Source: Raphanus sativus (taxonomy: Eukaryota > Streptophyta > Magnoliopsida > Brassicales > Brassicaceae). From it: 64,000 bases of DNA. Positions 32,563-43,152 of this stretch are shown here, piece after piece (positions within the stretch are counted from its first letter, which is position 1; the number at the start of each line of letters is the position of its first letter). A program made the position numbers and the translations under genes. The notes under the pieces were generated by a model that was given only the letters and a program-made list of their open reading frames with translations, searched no databases and had not been told where the DNA came from. Location: assembly GCF_000801105.2 (NCBI RefSeq), contig NC_079519.1, positions 14,491,547 through 14,555,546 on the forward strand, written 5' to 3'.

Positions 32563-32947
32563 GGTCGCGGCCGTGGCCGCCGAGCGGCTAGCCCCCGTGC
32601 TGGCCGTAGCCGCCGGCGGCTAGCGCCCGTGCTGGCCGTGGCCGCCGGCGGCTAGCCCCCATGCTGGCCGTGGCCGCCGGCGGCTAGCGCCCGTGCTGGC
32701 TGTGGCCGCCGGGTGGCTAGCGCCCGTGCTGGCCGTGGCCGCCGGGCGGCTAGCCCCCGTGCTGGCCGTGGCCGCCGGCGGCTAGCGCCCGTGCTGGTCG
32801 TGGCCGCCGGCGGCTAGCGCCCGTGCTGGCCGTGGCCGCCAGGCGGCTAGCCCCCGTGCTGACCGTAGCCGCCGGCGGCTAGCGCCCGTGCTGGCCGTGG
32901 TCGCCGGGCGGCTAGCCCCGTGCTGGCTCGGGTCGTCGGACGGCTAG
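32563..32947. repeat. GC-rich minisatellite in T1 5' LTR
   Basis: It has about 12 units of 30-33 bp (GTGCTGGCCGTGGCCGCC, GGCGGCTAGC). The same array has about 10 units in the 3' LTR and about 18 in copy A. Length differences between two LTRs of one element show post-insertion change. Confidence 0.9.
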
Positions 32948-33456
32948 TCTTCGTGCGTAAGTTCTAGGCCCCCGGGTCGCCAGAAATCCGTGTTTTGCGA
33001 CTTTCCGAGATCCCGCAAACAAAACTCCTTTTCCTGCTCCAAGATTTCGGAGAACCCGTAAGACGTCAACGGACAGAAAGACTTCGTATAAAACGGTGAT
33101 GGTTATCTTAAAACACCATTCGCCTCAGCAATGGATCGAAGATCTTCCGAAAGACTCGACATCCAAGTAGGAGCATTCTTTCAAAGAAATCGTAGAAAAC
33201 AACGGAAGTCCGGAAGACGGCCCGAAAGGGACCAAACCCGATCGGACGGCCCATTTACGATTTTCTAAAAGATAGATACGACGGTTTACAATTATCTTCA
33301 CATAACAAGATAAATGTTAAACTTCCGAAAGGATAAATGTCAAATTTCCGAAAGGATAAATGTCAACTTTCCCGATAAACACGAAGGCCGACGAAAATGG
33401 AAAAAGCCCAGCTCGCGGCAGACTCAGCCCATCAAGAATAGACCGTCATATGGGAG

Positions 33457-33463
33457 TATATAA
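33457..33463 (+). promoter_or_regulatory. TATA box of T1 5' LTR
   Basis: TATATAA in GAGTATATAAGC. It is conserved in the 3' LTR (40468-40474), in copy A (5314-5320, minus) and in the sister LTR (11500-11506, minus), in each case upstream of the presumed R region. Confidence 0.75.
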
Positions 33464-33846
33464 GCAAGGCTAGGAGCAGAGGAAGGGGGATCCGAAATCA
33501 GAAGAAAGAAACCACTCTAGAGCAACTTAGAACTTAGGCTTTTATTTCCTTTTTAGCGAGCTGCGACTCAACTAGGTTAGATCTAGGTTTTGAGACTAGC
33601 GACGATCGACAGCTCTTGCGGCCGAGATCTCGACCTGTTGTTCAAACGCTCTCCGCAAATTCGGAAATAAGATTCTTTCTTTTGCTCTCTTTATTTTACG
33701 CATTTATTCCCAAACTATACTCGTATTAACTTCGTCGTGCGTGGCCCAGCAGATAGCCGGGATCCTCGGGGAAAACTAGGTCAACTTAGTTTTCCTACGT
33801 TTAAACTTAACTAAAATCGACAGTGCGAATTTCGGTTCCCACAGTT

Positions 33847-33862
33847 TGGCGCTAGAAGGAGG
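33847..33862 (+). other. PBS of complete T1
   Basis: TGGCGCTAGAAGGAGG begins just after the LTR edge. It is the same primer site as in the other two T1-type copies. Confidence 0.85.
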
Positions 33863-33909
33863 GGATACACGGATTTATCTTTCTCGCAACTACGCACGCC
33901 CAGTTAAGC

Positions 33910-36459
33910 ATGACTGCTAACGAAGACAAGCAAACGCACGACGGACCAGCCGCCGATGCCAACGCTGAGAAGACTCCTGCCGGAAACGTATCGACGGTCA
34001 CTGCCGAGGCAAACACCGCGATGCTGGACCAGGTGAAGGAACTGTTCGCCACCGCCCAGAAACGGTCGGAAGAACAAGAGAAACTAATGGCTTCACTCGC
34101 TAAACAGGTCAATACCTTAACAGCGAAAAGCAAACTCCCGCGCGGATCCACCAAGGTGAGGCGTGTCAGGAGGCTCGACTTCGGAACTGCCGGAGACCAA
34201 GAAAAAGATGCCCCGAGAAAATCCCCGGAACTCATCCCTGACGATACCACTCCGGCGGGGCAGAAGAAAACGACGGATAACCTCCCATCTCCCGCAAGGG
34301 AAAACGAAGGAGACGACGTCGAAAGAATCAATCTGGATATCAGCGATCAATCGGATCCGTCCGACGAAGACGCCGACATCCACCACAGAAGGACCCGAAG
34401 TCAGTCAGCTCGACTGGCGGCAGCCTTCGAAAAACCCATGACAGAAGAGGAAGAAGACCTCTACTGGTCAGAGCAAGAGAGGTTGGCTGAAGACCAGACT
34501 CGGGCCTATCGCAGCCAACGTAGACAAAGGAGCGCGAACGGCGCCAACGAGATCCATGATTTGCGCGAGTACATCGCAAAAACTGCAGCCGAGGTGAAAG
34601 CGGTAAAATCGCAGATTCACCACGCAACCAGCACTGCCCCCGAGATCGACCTGCTCCTCGAGGAATCGAGAAAGACTCCGTTCACCTCTCGAATCACGGA
34701 CGCACGAGTCTCAGATCCCGGGAAAATAAAGCTTCCCACCTACGACGGAACCACAGATCCGAAGGCACATCTGCAGTCCTTCCAGATTGCGATGGCGAGG
34801 TCTAAACTTCCGGAGCGGGAAAAGGACGTCGGCTGCTGTCTCCTATTCGTCGAGAACCTCAGAGGTGCTGCGCTCGAGTGGTTCTCACACTTGAAAAGAA
34901 ACTCCATCGGAAGTTTCCGCCAGCTTGCTTCAGCTTTTCTGAAGCAATTCTCCATGTTCATGGACAGGGAAACTTCCGACGTAGACCTTTGGAGTCTAAT
35001 TCAAAAGGAAGATGAACCGCTCCGCGACTACATAAGGAGGTTCAAACTCGTGATGTCCAGGGTAACAGGCCTCAGCGACAGAGTCGCCATCGACGCCCTG
35101 AGAAAAAACCTCTGGTACAAATCGAAATTCCGAAAGTGGATTTCTTTGGAGAGGCCACGCACCATCCAGGACACTCTCCACAAGGCGACGGATTTCATCA
35201 TCATGGAAGAAGAGATGAAAGTCCTAGCGCAAAAGCATGGACCGCAGAAAGCGTCCGGCAAGAAGAAAACCTCTCGTAACGACAAGTACGTCCATCACGA
35301 AGGGGAAGACGTCCAAGGCGAACATAACTACGCCGTCAATTCCGAACAAGGAAGGACCGCCGGAAACACTTGGACGCGGAACTCGTACAAGGACAATTCC
35401 AGCTGCGAGTTCCATCAGACGAGAGGTCACTCCACCGCCAACTGCAAAGTCCTCGGCGCTAGACTCATTACGAAGCTGCTTGCCGGCGAACTAGCAACGG
35501 TCAGGAGCGTGAAAGACCTGCTCCTAGATTCTGACCGTCCGCCGAAGACCGACGGAGCCAATCCCGAGAATAACGCTCCTGGAACTCAATCGGGCGAAAA
35601 ACGCGGACGGAGACAAGACGGCGAAGGAAACAACAACAACCGCCAAAGGATCAACATGATCATCGGAGGATCGCATTTTTACCAGGACTCCGTTTCGTCG
35701 ATCAAAGCCTACGGACGGAGGGCCGAAACAAGCCCCGGATGGTGTCCAGAGGACGACGTTCCCAATCACGCAATCATCTTCGAGGAACAGGATACGGCCG
35801 GACTCGATAAACCCCACTACGATCCTCTGGTCATCGACTTGGTGATTCAGGATCTCGAAGTCGGCCGCATCCTCATCGACACAGGAAGCACGGTCAACAT
35901 CATGTTCCGCGACACTCTGCAGAGGATGAACATACCCCTCGGAGAAGTCATCCCAGAACCAAGACCGTTGACTGGATTCTCGGGCGTCACGTCCATGACC
36001 CTCGGAAAAATCAGACTCCCGGTCATGGCTAAAGAAGTCACGAAGATCGTCGAATTCGCGGTAGTGGATAACCCGGCTATCTATAACGCCATAATGGGAA
36101 CTCCTTGGATAAACGCCATGAAGGCAGTCCCGTCCACTTACCATCTCAGCGTCAAGTTTCCAACACCGACTGGAACAGCGGTAATCTGGGGAAGCCAAAA
36201 ACAGTCGCGACTCTGCTTCCTGGCCGAACATAAATTGCGCAGCAATCGGAACGCCCCAGTAGCTAACCCGAAGCGAACTAAGAAGCATCTGAGTATCTCC
36301 GAGAACTCAGCAAAGAACAGCTCGGATTTGTCCGAACAGGCCACAACTCAGGATAGCGGGAAAATCCTCGAGTCCATCGCCGAAAGAACGGATGACCTAA
36401 CTCCCAACGCGACCACCGACTTAGCTGAAACAGTCAAGGCGCCGGAAATCGTGGAGTAA
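33910..36459 (+). CDS. T1 gag-protease polyprotein (849 aa, open)
   Basis: The ORF starts at the ATG 67 bases after the LTR. Residues 1-250 are charged and partly coiled coil ([20 protein letters not shown]). The gag core is at about 270-400 ([63 protein letters not shown]). A zinc-knuckle variant of the form CX2HX4HX4C ([14 protein letters not shown]) is at about 499-512. The aspartic protease motif [13 protein letters not shown] is at about 654-666, with flap-like [16 protein letters not shown] and [11 protein letters not shown]. It ends at TAA with no RT in any frame. Gag would form particles and protease would cleave them. Replication enzymes must come from elsewhere. Confidence 0.94.
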   Translation: MTANEDKQTHDGPAADANAEKTPAGNVSTVTAEANTAMLDQVKELFATAQKRSEEQEKLMASLAKQVNTLTAKSKLPRGSTKVRRVRRLDFGTAGDQEKDAPRKSPELIPDDTTPAGQKKTTDNLPSPARENEGDDVERINLDISDQSDPSDEDADIHHRRTRSQSARLAAAFEKPMTEEEEDLYWSEQERLAEDQTRAYRSQRRQRSANGANEIHDLREYIAKTAAEVKAVKSQIHHATSTAPEIDLLLEESRKTPFTSRITDARVSDPGKIKLPTYDGTTDPKAHLQSFQIAMARSKLPEREKDVGCCLLFVENLRGAALEWFSHLKRNSIGSFRQLASAFLKQFSMFMDRETSDVDLWSLIQKEDEPLRDYIRRFKLVMSRVTGLSDRVAIDALRKNLWYKSKFRKWISLERPRTIQDTLHKATDFIIMEEEMKVLAQKHGPQKASGKKKTSRNDKYVHHEGEDVQGEHNYAVNSEQGRTAGNTWTRNSYKDNSSCEFHQTRGHSTANCKVLGARLITKLLAGELATVRSVKDLLLDSDRPPKTDGANPENNAPGTQSGEKRGRRQDGEGNNNNRQRINMIIGGSHFYQDSVSSIKAYGRRAETSPGWCPEDDVPNHAIIFEEQDTAGLDKPHYDPLVIDLVIQDLEVGRILIDTGSTVNIMFRDTLQRMNIPLGEVIPEPRPLTGFSGVTSMTLGKIRLPVMAKEVTKIVEFAVVDNPAIYNAIMGTPWINAMKAVPSTYHLSVKFPTPTGTAVIWGSQKQSRLCFLAEHKLRSNRNAPVANPKRTKKHLSISENSAKNSSDLSEQATTQDSGKILESIAERTDDLTPNATTDLAETVKAPEIVE

Positions 36460-37487
36460 TAGCAACCGCGATAGAAACAGAACTACGAGATGGCTTGATC
36501 CTCGCAAGAGGTACGTAGGCAGCTCGTCGCAACCCGACGAGTTCAGCTATCCCCCTCACCAAAAAGGGGGGGGGAAGATGGGGACAAACATCCTTGTACT
36601 CCCGCAAAAATACTTTTCACATGTACTCTACATTATAAAGTCTTTAATTCAAATGCTTACTCAACGCATAAACATTACGGAAAACGAAAATCATATCTTT
36701 GAGGAACGCGAGACGTCGTTAGTTCCCGAAAAGTCTTGATTCTCCATTCTCCTCCAAACAGTCCATCCGCGACTCTAAAAAACTCTATCAAACAGTCTGT
36801 CCGCGACTCTAAAGTTCATTTCCGTCGATTGGCCCCGACGGAAAAACATAGAAACGTTTCACTCAATCAAATTCGTAGTCTGGCTTCTAACGAAGTCCTC
36901 TTGCATCCGACAAGGATACCATAGCGCGCTATACAAAAAAATCCAAATTTTGGTTAGCTCTTCGTAAAGGAAGTAGCTCGACTCGTATCCAAACGAATCA
37001 TATAAGCCGATAAGCACTTCGCAGATTCTAAAACGGTACGAGTCAGGTCGAAATCGCAAACAGGCAAAACGAAAGCCGATTTGTCATCGCACAGCTTCAG
37101 TCCGAAAGTAGACCTAGGTCTTGCCCTAAACCCGGCCTTGCTGGTATCTAAGACATCTCATAGGCATAAGTATCCAGAATACGAGATTCCAAAATTTGCC
37201 TCTTATCGCTTACAAACCTAACGTTCGCTACAAAGTAACCTACGGATCAAGCGACAAAAAAAGAGATTGAATACGAAGTGACTGCACGTATTCAAACCCT
37301 CTACACTTGACGAAAGTATAAATCAAAACGCAGAATTCATAAAAGCATTTATAGCAGGGATTCAAAAGCCACCAACGGCCAATCCCGAAAAACACAAAGT
37401 CACGCGACCTCCTAAGGGTCGCAACACATACATACAAACAGCCACACTTGGCCTATCACAAATTATAATCGAATGCATAACAATCGG
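36460..37487. other. Spacer between gag-pro and aORF of T1
   Basis: There is no gene. It contains a G run near 36567-36575 beside CCCCCTCACC, and an imperfect 34-bp direct repeat (AAACAGTC[C/T]RTCCGCGACTC) at about 36755-36815. Sense and antisense transcription units converge here. Confidence 0.6.
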
Positions 37488-39188
37488 TTAGAGATATTCC
37501 AAACGAGGAGTCGGGCTGGTCGACCTCTTCACCCCGTCGCCTGCATTCAAACCCGCGCCTACATCCGCCGTATCTTCCGAGACTTGGATAGGATTCCACA
37601 ACTCTCGAATTCTCCCTTCGATCGGAGGAACAAAGGATTCGGCGTTAGCGCATATTCTCATCGAGCCATCCATCGCGGCAAGTTCGCCGGAAAGAGAGAA
37701 ACCCTCACGCTGCATCTTGTGTAGAGTACCGACCGAACCACGACACTCGCGAAAATCGCCTACAAAGTCCTGAGCCTCTTTGTACGCTTCGAATTCGGTA
37801 GAGAAAATTTCGGCCCTTCGGTTCAGCTCGGCGGCAGCTCTTCTCCGCCCGCTCCTTTCCGCACGAACGAGGGCTCGAGCCTGGACCTCGGCTTGCCGGC
37901 GTTTTTGCTCCTCCACCTCCAACGATACTTGGCGAATTCCCTTTCCGTTTCCTCCGCTTTAAACGGGCCAGCCGGGCAGTACGGAAACTTCCATCAATCG
38001 ATGCGTTCCACACTCTCACGGCCTGCAAAGAAGTCGAGGTCTACTCAAGTTTTGAAAACAAACCTCGTTGACCAAGCGAGCGCCCTCCGCAGTCACCTTG
38101 TCCCTCTCCTCGTTGTCCAAAGACTCGTCACGGGAAAACACCAGAGGGAGGTCATCAAAGAAGTCACCCGGGGAAGGAACACCCTGATTCTCTGTAGTGA
38201 AGTCAGGATCGTATCTCGGCAGCTCACCATTTCCGACGAGGCCTCGAAAGCAATTCCTTTATCCTTCCGAGATCTCCGCCTCCGCCTTGAAGGGGCAAAA
38301 ACGTAGGATCCATCATTGACACAAGGCCGCGTACCGCCTCGCGATCGGTGAAGCGCGACCGCCCCTCGAATCCGGTCAAGAGTAAAGGAGTTCCAGGAAC
38401 AAGGCATTGTCCTAAAAATGTCTCTCTTGGTCGAAAGATCGGAAGGAACATGCGCGAGACACCTGTTCTCTGAACAAAAAAAAAAACACACACACGTTCA
38501 GTACTCGCTTTTCGGATTCTAAGAAAGGGGATGCGACAATCTTACCTCGTTGGTACAACCAGTCCGTCGGGAATAGGTGGAGAAAGCCTTCCTCGACAGA
38601 CTCTCCATCTATCCTCACGAAAAAGAAACGGTCAACGTAATCCTTGGCGTGCGAGGTGACTCCATGGATTACCGAAAAATTGGTCCTCGCCTTCATGGAG
38701 TATACTCCATTGATGCTCGTCGTCTTGGAGTTCCACAACCCTTCGAAGTCAGCAGGGCTAAGGTCCATCCCTAACTCGTAACTCAAAATCACAACGCCAA
38801 GCCAGCTTTCCAAAGCCGGCACGTTCAGCTGGCTGATTACGATTCCGAAACGGTCGAGAGCCTGAACAATGACCCCAGGGATTGGGAACCACAGTCGGCA
38901 TTGCGTCAGGAACGCCTCGTAGCAAGTAAAGTAACCCTTCGGAGGATGCTCCGAACTCTCATTCCGCGAGGAATGCGAAACATGACTCCCTTCGGAACCT
39001 CATAAAACTCTCGAAGAGTTCCGAGGGAATCGGGATCACGGGAAGGGGAGCATCAGAACCGAAGACGGCGTCGCAATACGCGCTCCTGTCAACCTCTGGA
39101 ACCTCGGGTTCGGAACTTCCTCCTCGGCATGGAAACTATCCGAAGACGAGTGAGACTGCCTCCTCGAGGATTTTGATCTTGAAGTCAT
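37488..39188 (-). pseudogene. T1 antisense ORF (aORF), Transposase_28-like, with own promoter
   Basis: The ATG is at 39186-39188 (MTSRSKSSRRQSHSSSDSFH). Downstream blocks include CYEAFLTQCRLWFPIPGVIV, FGIVISQLNVPALESWLGVV, YELGMDLSPADFEGLWNSKT and FFVRIDGESVEEGFLHLFPT. The last is a coiled-coil region (ELNRRAEIFSTEFEAYKEAQ) ending EYL with a stop at 37488-37490. The YE...P-P...QL.P.....L pattern fits the 'putative gypsy-type transposon' domain. Frame changes near 39080, 38950 and 38490 are partly introns and partly lesions. A poly-A/CA run at 38476-38492 is one such break. The role is unknown. Confidence 0.72.
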
Positions 39189-39280
39189 TCTTTTCTTAAA
39201 GGTAGAGAGAGAATTTGCAAGAGAGAGATTAACTTAAGATTCTTGGGTGAAATAAGAATGGTAAAGAATTCACAAGTCTT

Positions 39281-39287
39281 TATAGGC
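39281..39287 (-). promoter_or_regulatory. TATA box for the T1 antisense ORF
   Basis: The minus-strand CTATAAA lies about 95 bases upstream of the aORF start codon at 39188, inside the element and outside the LTR. It suggests independent transcription of the antisense gene. It is a prediction from sequence only. Confidence 0.55.
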
Positions 39288-39404
39288 AAGAATTGACTAT
39301 TCACCCCGACCTTCGACACGATTTCGTCTCCATATTTCCTCACGAACCATACCGCAAGCTAGGACCTACAAACCCTACGGCTCCTAGCTAGCTGGGGGGC
39401 TAAC

Positions 39405-40854
39405 TGTTGGGGTCAAAATCGGTCAAGACGAAATCAATGTCCGAAAGTCTCGGAAAAACATGAAAGATGTTAGAGCAACCTCGAGAGACTAATTGGTAAT
39501 CGAGACACCTTGGAAAAATATTTCGAGATTAATCATCTCGAAATCAACGGCTAGAAACGTTTTCTACACGAGGAAAAACCTACGGAAAACTAAAAAAGCA
39601 AAAACACGCACAAGCCGAAGGAACCGAGCAGCCGACTCCGGTCGCGGCCGTGGCCGCCGCCGGCTAGCGCCCGTGCTGGCCGTGGCCGCCGGGCAGTTAG
39701 CCCCATGCTGGCCGTGGCCGCCGGCAGCTAGCGCCCGTGCTGGCCGTGGCTGCCGGGCGGCTAGCGCCCGTGCTGGCCGTGGCTGCCGGGCGGCTAGCCC
39801 CCGTGCTGGCCGTGGCCGCCGGCGGCTAGCGCCTGTGCTGGCCGTGGCCGCCAGGCAGCTAGCCCCCGTGCTGACCGTAGCCGCCAGCGGCTAGCGCCCG
39901 TGCTGGCCGTGGTCGCCGGGCGGCTAGCCCCGTGCTGGCTCGGGTTGTCGGACGGCTAGTCTTCGTGCGTAAGTTCTAGGCCCCCGGGTCGCCAGAAATC
40001 CGTGTTTCGCGACTTTCCGAGATCCCGTAAACAAAACTCCGTTTCCTGCTCCAAGATTTCAGAGAACCCGTAAGACGTCAACAGACAGAAAGACTTCGTA
40101 TAAAACGGTAATGGTTATCTTAAAACACCATTCGCCCAGCAATGGATCGAAGATCTTCCGAAAGACTCGACATCCAAGTAGGAGCATTCTTTCAAAGAAA
40201 TCGTAGAAAACAACGGAAGTTCGGAAGACGGTCCGAAAGGGACCAGACCCGAACGGACGGCCCATTTACGATTTTCTAATAGATAGATACGACGGTTTAC
40301 AATTATCTTCACATAACAAGATAAATGTTAAACTTCCGAAAGGATAAATGTCAAATTTCCGAAAGGATAAATGTCAACTTTCCCGATAAACACGAAGGCC
40401 GACGAAAATGGAAAAAGCCCAGCTCGCGGCAGACTCAGCCCATCAAGAATAGACCGTCATATGGGAGTATATAAACAAGGCTAGGAGCAGAGGAAGGGGG
40501 ATCCGAAATCAGAAGAAAGAAACCACTCTAGAGCAACTTAGAACTTAGGCTTTTGTTTCCTTTTTAGCGAGCTGCGACTCAACTAGGTTAGATCTAGGTT
40601 TTGAGACTAGCGACGATCAACAGCTCTTGCGGCCGAGATCTCGACCTGTTGTTCGAACGCTCTCCGCAAATTCGGAAATAAGATTCTTTCTTTTGTTCTC
40701 TTTATTTTACGCATTTATTCCCAAACTATACTCGTATTAACTTCGTCGTGCGTGGCCCAGTAGATAGCCGGGATCCTCGGGGAAAACTAGGTCAACTTAG
40801 TTTTCCTACGTTTAAACTTAACTAAAATCGACAGTGCGAATTTCGGTTCCCACA
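39405..40854 (+). repeat. 3' LTR of complete T1
   Basis: It is 1450 bp with the same termini as the 5' LTR. It is preceded by a G-rich tract (CTGGGGGGCTAAC) acting as polypurine tract, and followed by the TSD GGAAC (40855-40859). In the first 230 bp it differs from the 5' LTR at about five positions. The minisatellite at 39637-39961 is about two units shorter. Confidence 0.96.
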
Positions 40855-42101
40855 GGAACCAATTAAATAAAATCTACTAATAAATCCTAGGTGAAATTGG
40901 TTTATATGATGGAAATAAAAATAACAATTCCTAAAATGAGCAAGGTAGTTGCTCTAACTAACAATATGATGGGTTGTTTAAATGTGATAAAGAGTGCTAG
41001 ACATTGGGTTTCTATTCAGGAATGGATATTATAATCTCTATAAATGCTTTAACAAGTTGCTTGCATGATACTATAGATCTCAGCCGCTTAACTCAAATAA
41101 AGTATCACTGGTTAAATTATCTAGATCTCTGGCCACACCTTTCGCATGATGACACAGAAAAAGAGTCGGTCGATATCCTTTTGAGATATCGAGCGATACA
41201 CCTTTCGCAGCGCCGATCGATTCACCTGTCGGGATATCGATCGACGGCTTCTAGATCTGCCTAGGCGCGAGCCGAATATGACCACAAGGTCTCAAGGAGG
41301 AACTGTCGTTATTCTCAAAGGGAGACAGGCAAGCAGCAAATGGATAATTCAAGATAATCAAAGATCCTACTGATCTATGTTCTAGTTAGCTAATCTAAAA
41401 CAAGCATAGGGTGCAATCCATTTGATGAGTACCACAACTTAGCAATTATAGTTTGGGGCTAATCCCACAAACCTATTTAAACCCTAGATCTAACAAGTAG
41501 ACTACTCAGACATAGCTAAGCAATTCATGACAATGGATAGATGAAAGAATTGCATAGATAGAAATAAGTAGAAATACAAAAGGAGATGAGAAATCTCTCC
41601 AAACTCTCAAAACAAATAAAACTCTAGTCTCTCTCTCACACTCTCTGCTTTCCTTTTCTCTAAGTTGTTCAAAGCTTGCCATCAAAAACACTTAGCAGGA
41701 ATATTTAAGCATTTCCATTAGGTTAAAAACTCGTCAGGGGCAATCTTGTAATTTGGTGAAGTCTTGGTGAAGTAGTCGGCTAAACCATTTCGTCCTCGAT
41801 ATCGATCGACAACACAGGATGTGTATCGATCGATTATAATCTTCTAGTACGTGGATCTTCTCAGCTACATCGATCGACAACTCTGGATGAGTATCGATCG
41901 ATTATAATCGCAATGTTGACTTCCGACTTGGTCTTGAATGGTCAACTCGGGTGTATCTACTCCAAAATGCTCCAAAACATCACTTTCTCACGAAATACTC
42001 CTGAACCTGAAAACATACCTAACAGGCTAGAAAACAGATTAAATATATAATAAAATACTAGTATACCATGGTTAAAAACGGGTAAAATCCATGGTATATC
42101 A

Positions 42102-42274
42102 GTTCCATATTGACCATGGTCACACTAAGGAGAATTGCATAGCCCTGAAGATGGATGTCGCCGAGCTCCTCAAGAAAGGCTATCTAAGGGAGTTCCTCTT
42201 GGATAAGGCCAAGAACCTTCTAAATAAGGAAGGTCCTGATCTCCCTATCGAAGCTGCTCCCGCATTGCCACCGC
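42102..42274 (+). pseudogene. Tat-type gag zinc-knuckle fragment
   Basis: It reads QFHIDHGHTKENCIALKMDV and then ELLKKGYLREFLLDKAKNLL, the segment that follows gag in Tat elements. The first Cys of the CX2HX4HX4C knuckle is lost at the junction with the A2 LTR. On the right the reading ends at a new LTR edge (42275). This is a remnant of the host element into which both neighbours inserted. Confidence 0.75.
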
Positions 42275-42712
42275 TGTTAGGGTATTTTGTGTAGGATCGT
42301 TTAAGTGCTACAGAACACTAGAGGATTTGTATGAAAGCAAGAGAAATCGTAAACTAGAAGATGTTATTGAGTGTTTTGATCGGGACTACAATGTTTGGGT
42401 GTATAAACCCTAGTTCTAGTCGCGTAAACTCTAATCTTCTAGTCTCCGAAAGTCGATCCCTTATTCTAGGGTTTGGGCTCCTCTTTTATAGTTGTAGATG
42501 TCGGCTTCAAGTAAAAGAACTCTTCCATAATCAGAAAATGGAAGTTTCCCCTTAGGTAGAAAACTTCTATTTTACTTCAAGGAGTCTGTCCGATCTAGGG
42601 GTCGGACCCAAGGCAGGGGTCGGTTCCTGGTTTCTTCTTGAGCAAGGGTCCGGAAGTCGAGGACCTATCCGGAAGCTGGAGAAAACTCATGTCTGGATAT
42701 TTTTCCCCAACA
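42275..42712 (-). repeat. Short LTR (438 bp) of the T3 element, 3' LTR in minus orientation
   Basis: On the minus strand it starts TGTTGGGGAAAAA and ends at TACCCTAACA. The base run just outside its start (AAGGGGCAAAC on the minus strand) resembles the polypurine tract of T1. This orientation also places the aORF, on the opposite strand, next to the 3' LTR as in T1. Confidence 0.65.
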
Positions 42713-43152
42713 GTTTGCCCCTTATTCCTTGATTTACTCGTGGAAATCAAGGGATAACATGTGCTTCTTGAGCCTTGGTAGTTTTCTCTTGGGTACCTTA
42801 TCTTCTTGCAGACCGTAACTGGAAACTATGATTCAAGAAGGCTTTTGAATTTCCCGACCCAATCGCTGAAAGATCCTTCGGATTGTCCATAATTACTATA
42901 ATCTTCATTCTTGGATCTCACTTTCCTTTCGAGGATCACGTCTTTACTCCAAGAGATCTGGGTAGCGGGGTTCATTTGAATTTGAATTTCCCGAGCCCGG
43001 TCTTGGGAACTCCAAGATCCCGGATCGGCGGATTTTCCGAGAAGAACTCCCAACGTCTCTCTACCCTTTTTGTATATATATTCTCTTTTTCGTGTAACGT
43101 CTCCTTAACCCCGAATCTTGCCATTTCTCGTGCCAACTCCCAAAGCTTTTTA
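42713..43152 (+). promoter_or_regulatory. Upstream region and TATA of T3 aORF copy 2
   Basis: There is no ORF of interest. A TATATATA run at 43073-43081 lies about 75 bp before the ATG at 43153. The corresponding region of copy 1 (15300-15520) is conserved, including the TATA run, which argues that it is functional promoter DNA. Confidence 0.55.

Larger units (their letters stand above)
32328..33843 (+). repeat. 5' LTR of complete T1
   Basis: It starts TGTTGGGGTC and ends TTCCCACA (1516 bp). The TATA box TATATAA is at 33457-33463 in the context GGGAGTATATAAGCAAGG, about 380 bp before the LTR end. The GC minisatellite occupies 32563-32947. Confidence 0.96.
32328..40854 (+). mobile_element. 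Complete T1 Tat-like non-autonomous LTR retrotransposon (8527 bp)
   Basis: Both LTRs, PBS, one open gag-protease ORF, a spacer, an antisense ORF and a polypurine-like tract before the 3' LTR are present. A perfect 5-bp duplication flanks the element. The LTRs differ by a small number of base changes plus minisatellite length, so the insertion is fairly recent. No RT, RNase H or integrase is encoded. It would need these from an autonomous Tat partner such as the family whose RT survives at 9314-10364. Confidence 0.96.
32235..42101 (-). repeat. A2 5' LTR (minus), split by a complete T1 element
   Basis: The LTR pieces are 32235-32327 and 40855-42101. Joined, they run from TGATATACCATGG (right edge, 42101) to GAGCACTATCA (left edge) and match the LTR at 24863-26198. 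The T1 element at 32328-40854 interrupts it, with duplication of GGAAC. TCGATCGA-type motifs are at about 41217, 41238, 41802, 41827, 41871 and 41897. Confidence 0.88.

Noticed and set aside
35524..36288. 254-codon ORF antisense to the T1 protease region, and its equivalent at 2546-3253
   Set aside because: It is a shadow of the gag-protease frame. It exists in both copies only because the coding strand is conserved, and it has no start context or recognisable domain.
42275..42712. Plus-strand reading of the 438-bp LTR
   Set aside because: TGTTAGGG...CCCCAACA could be read either way, but no PBS follows on the plus strand, while a purine-rich tract and the aORF position fit a minus-strand 3' LTR.
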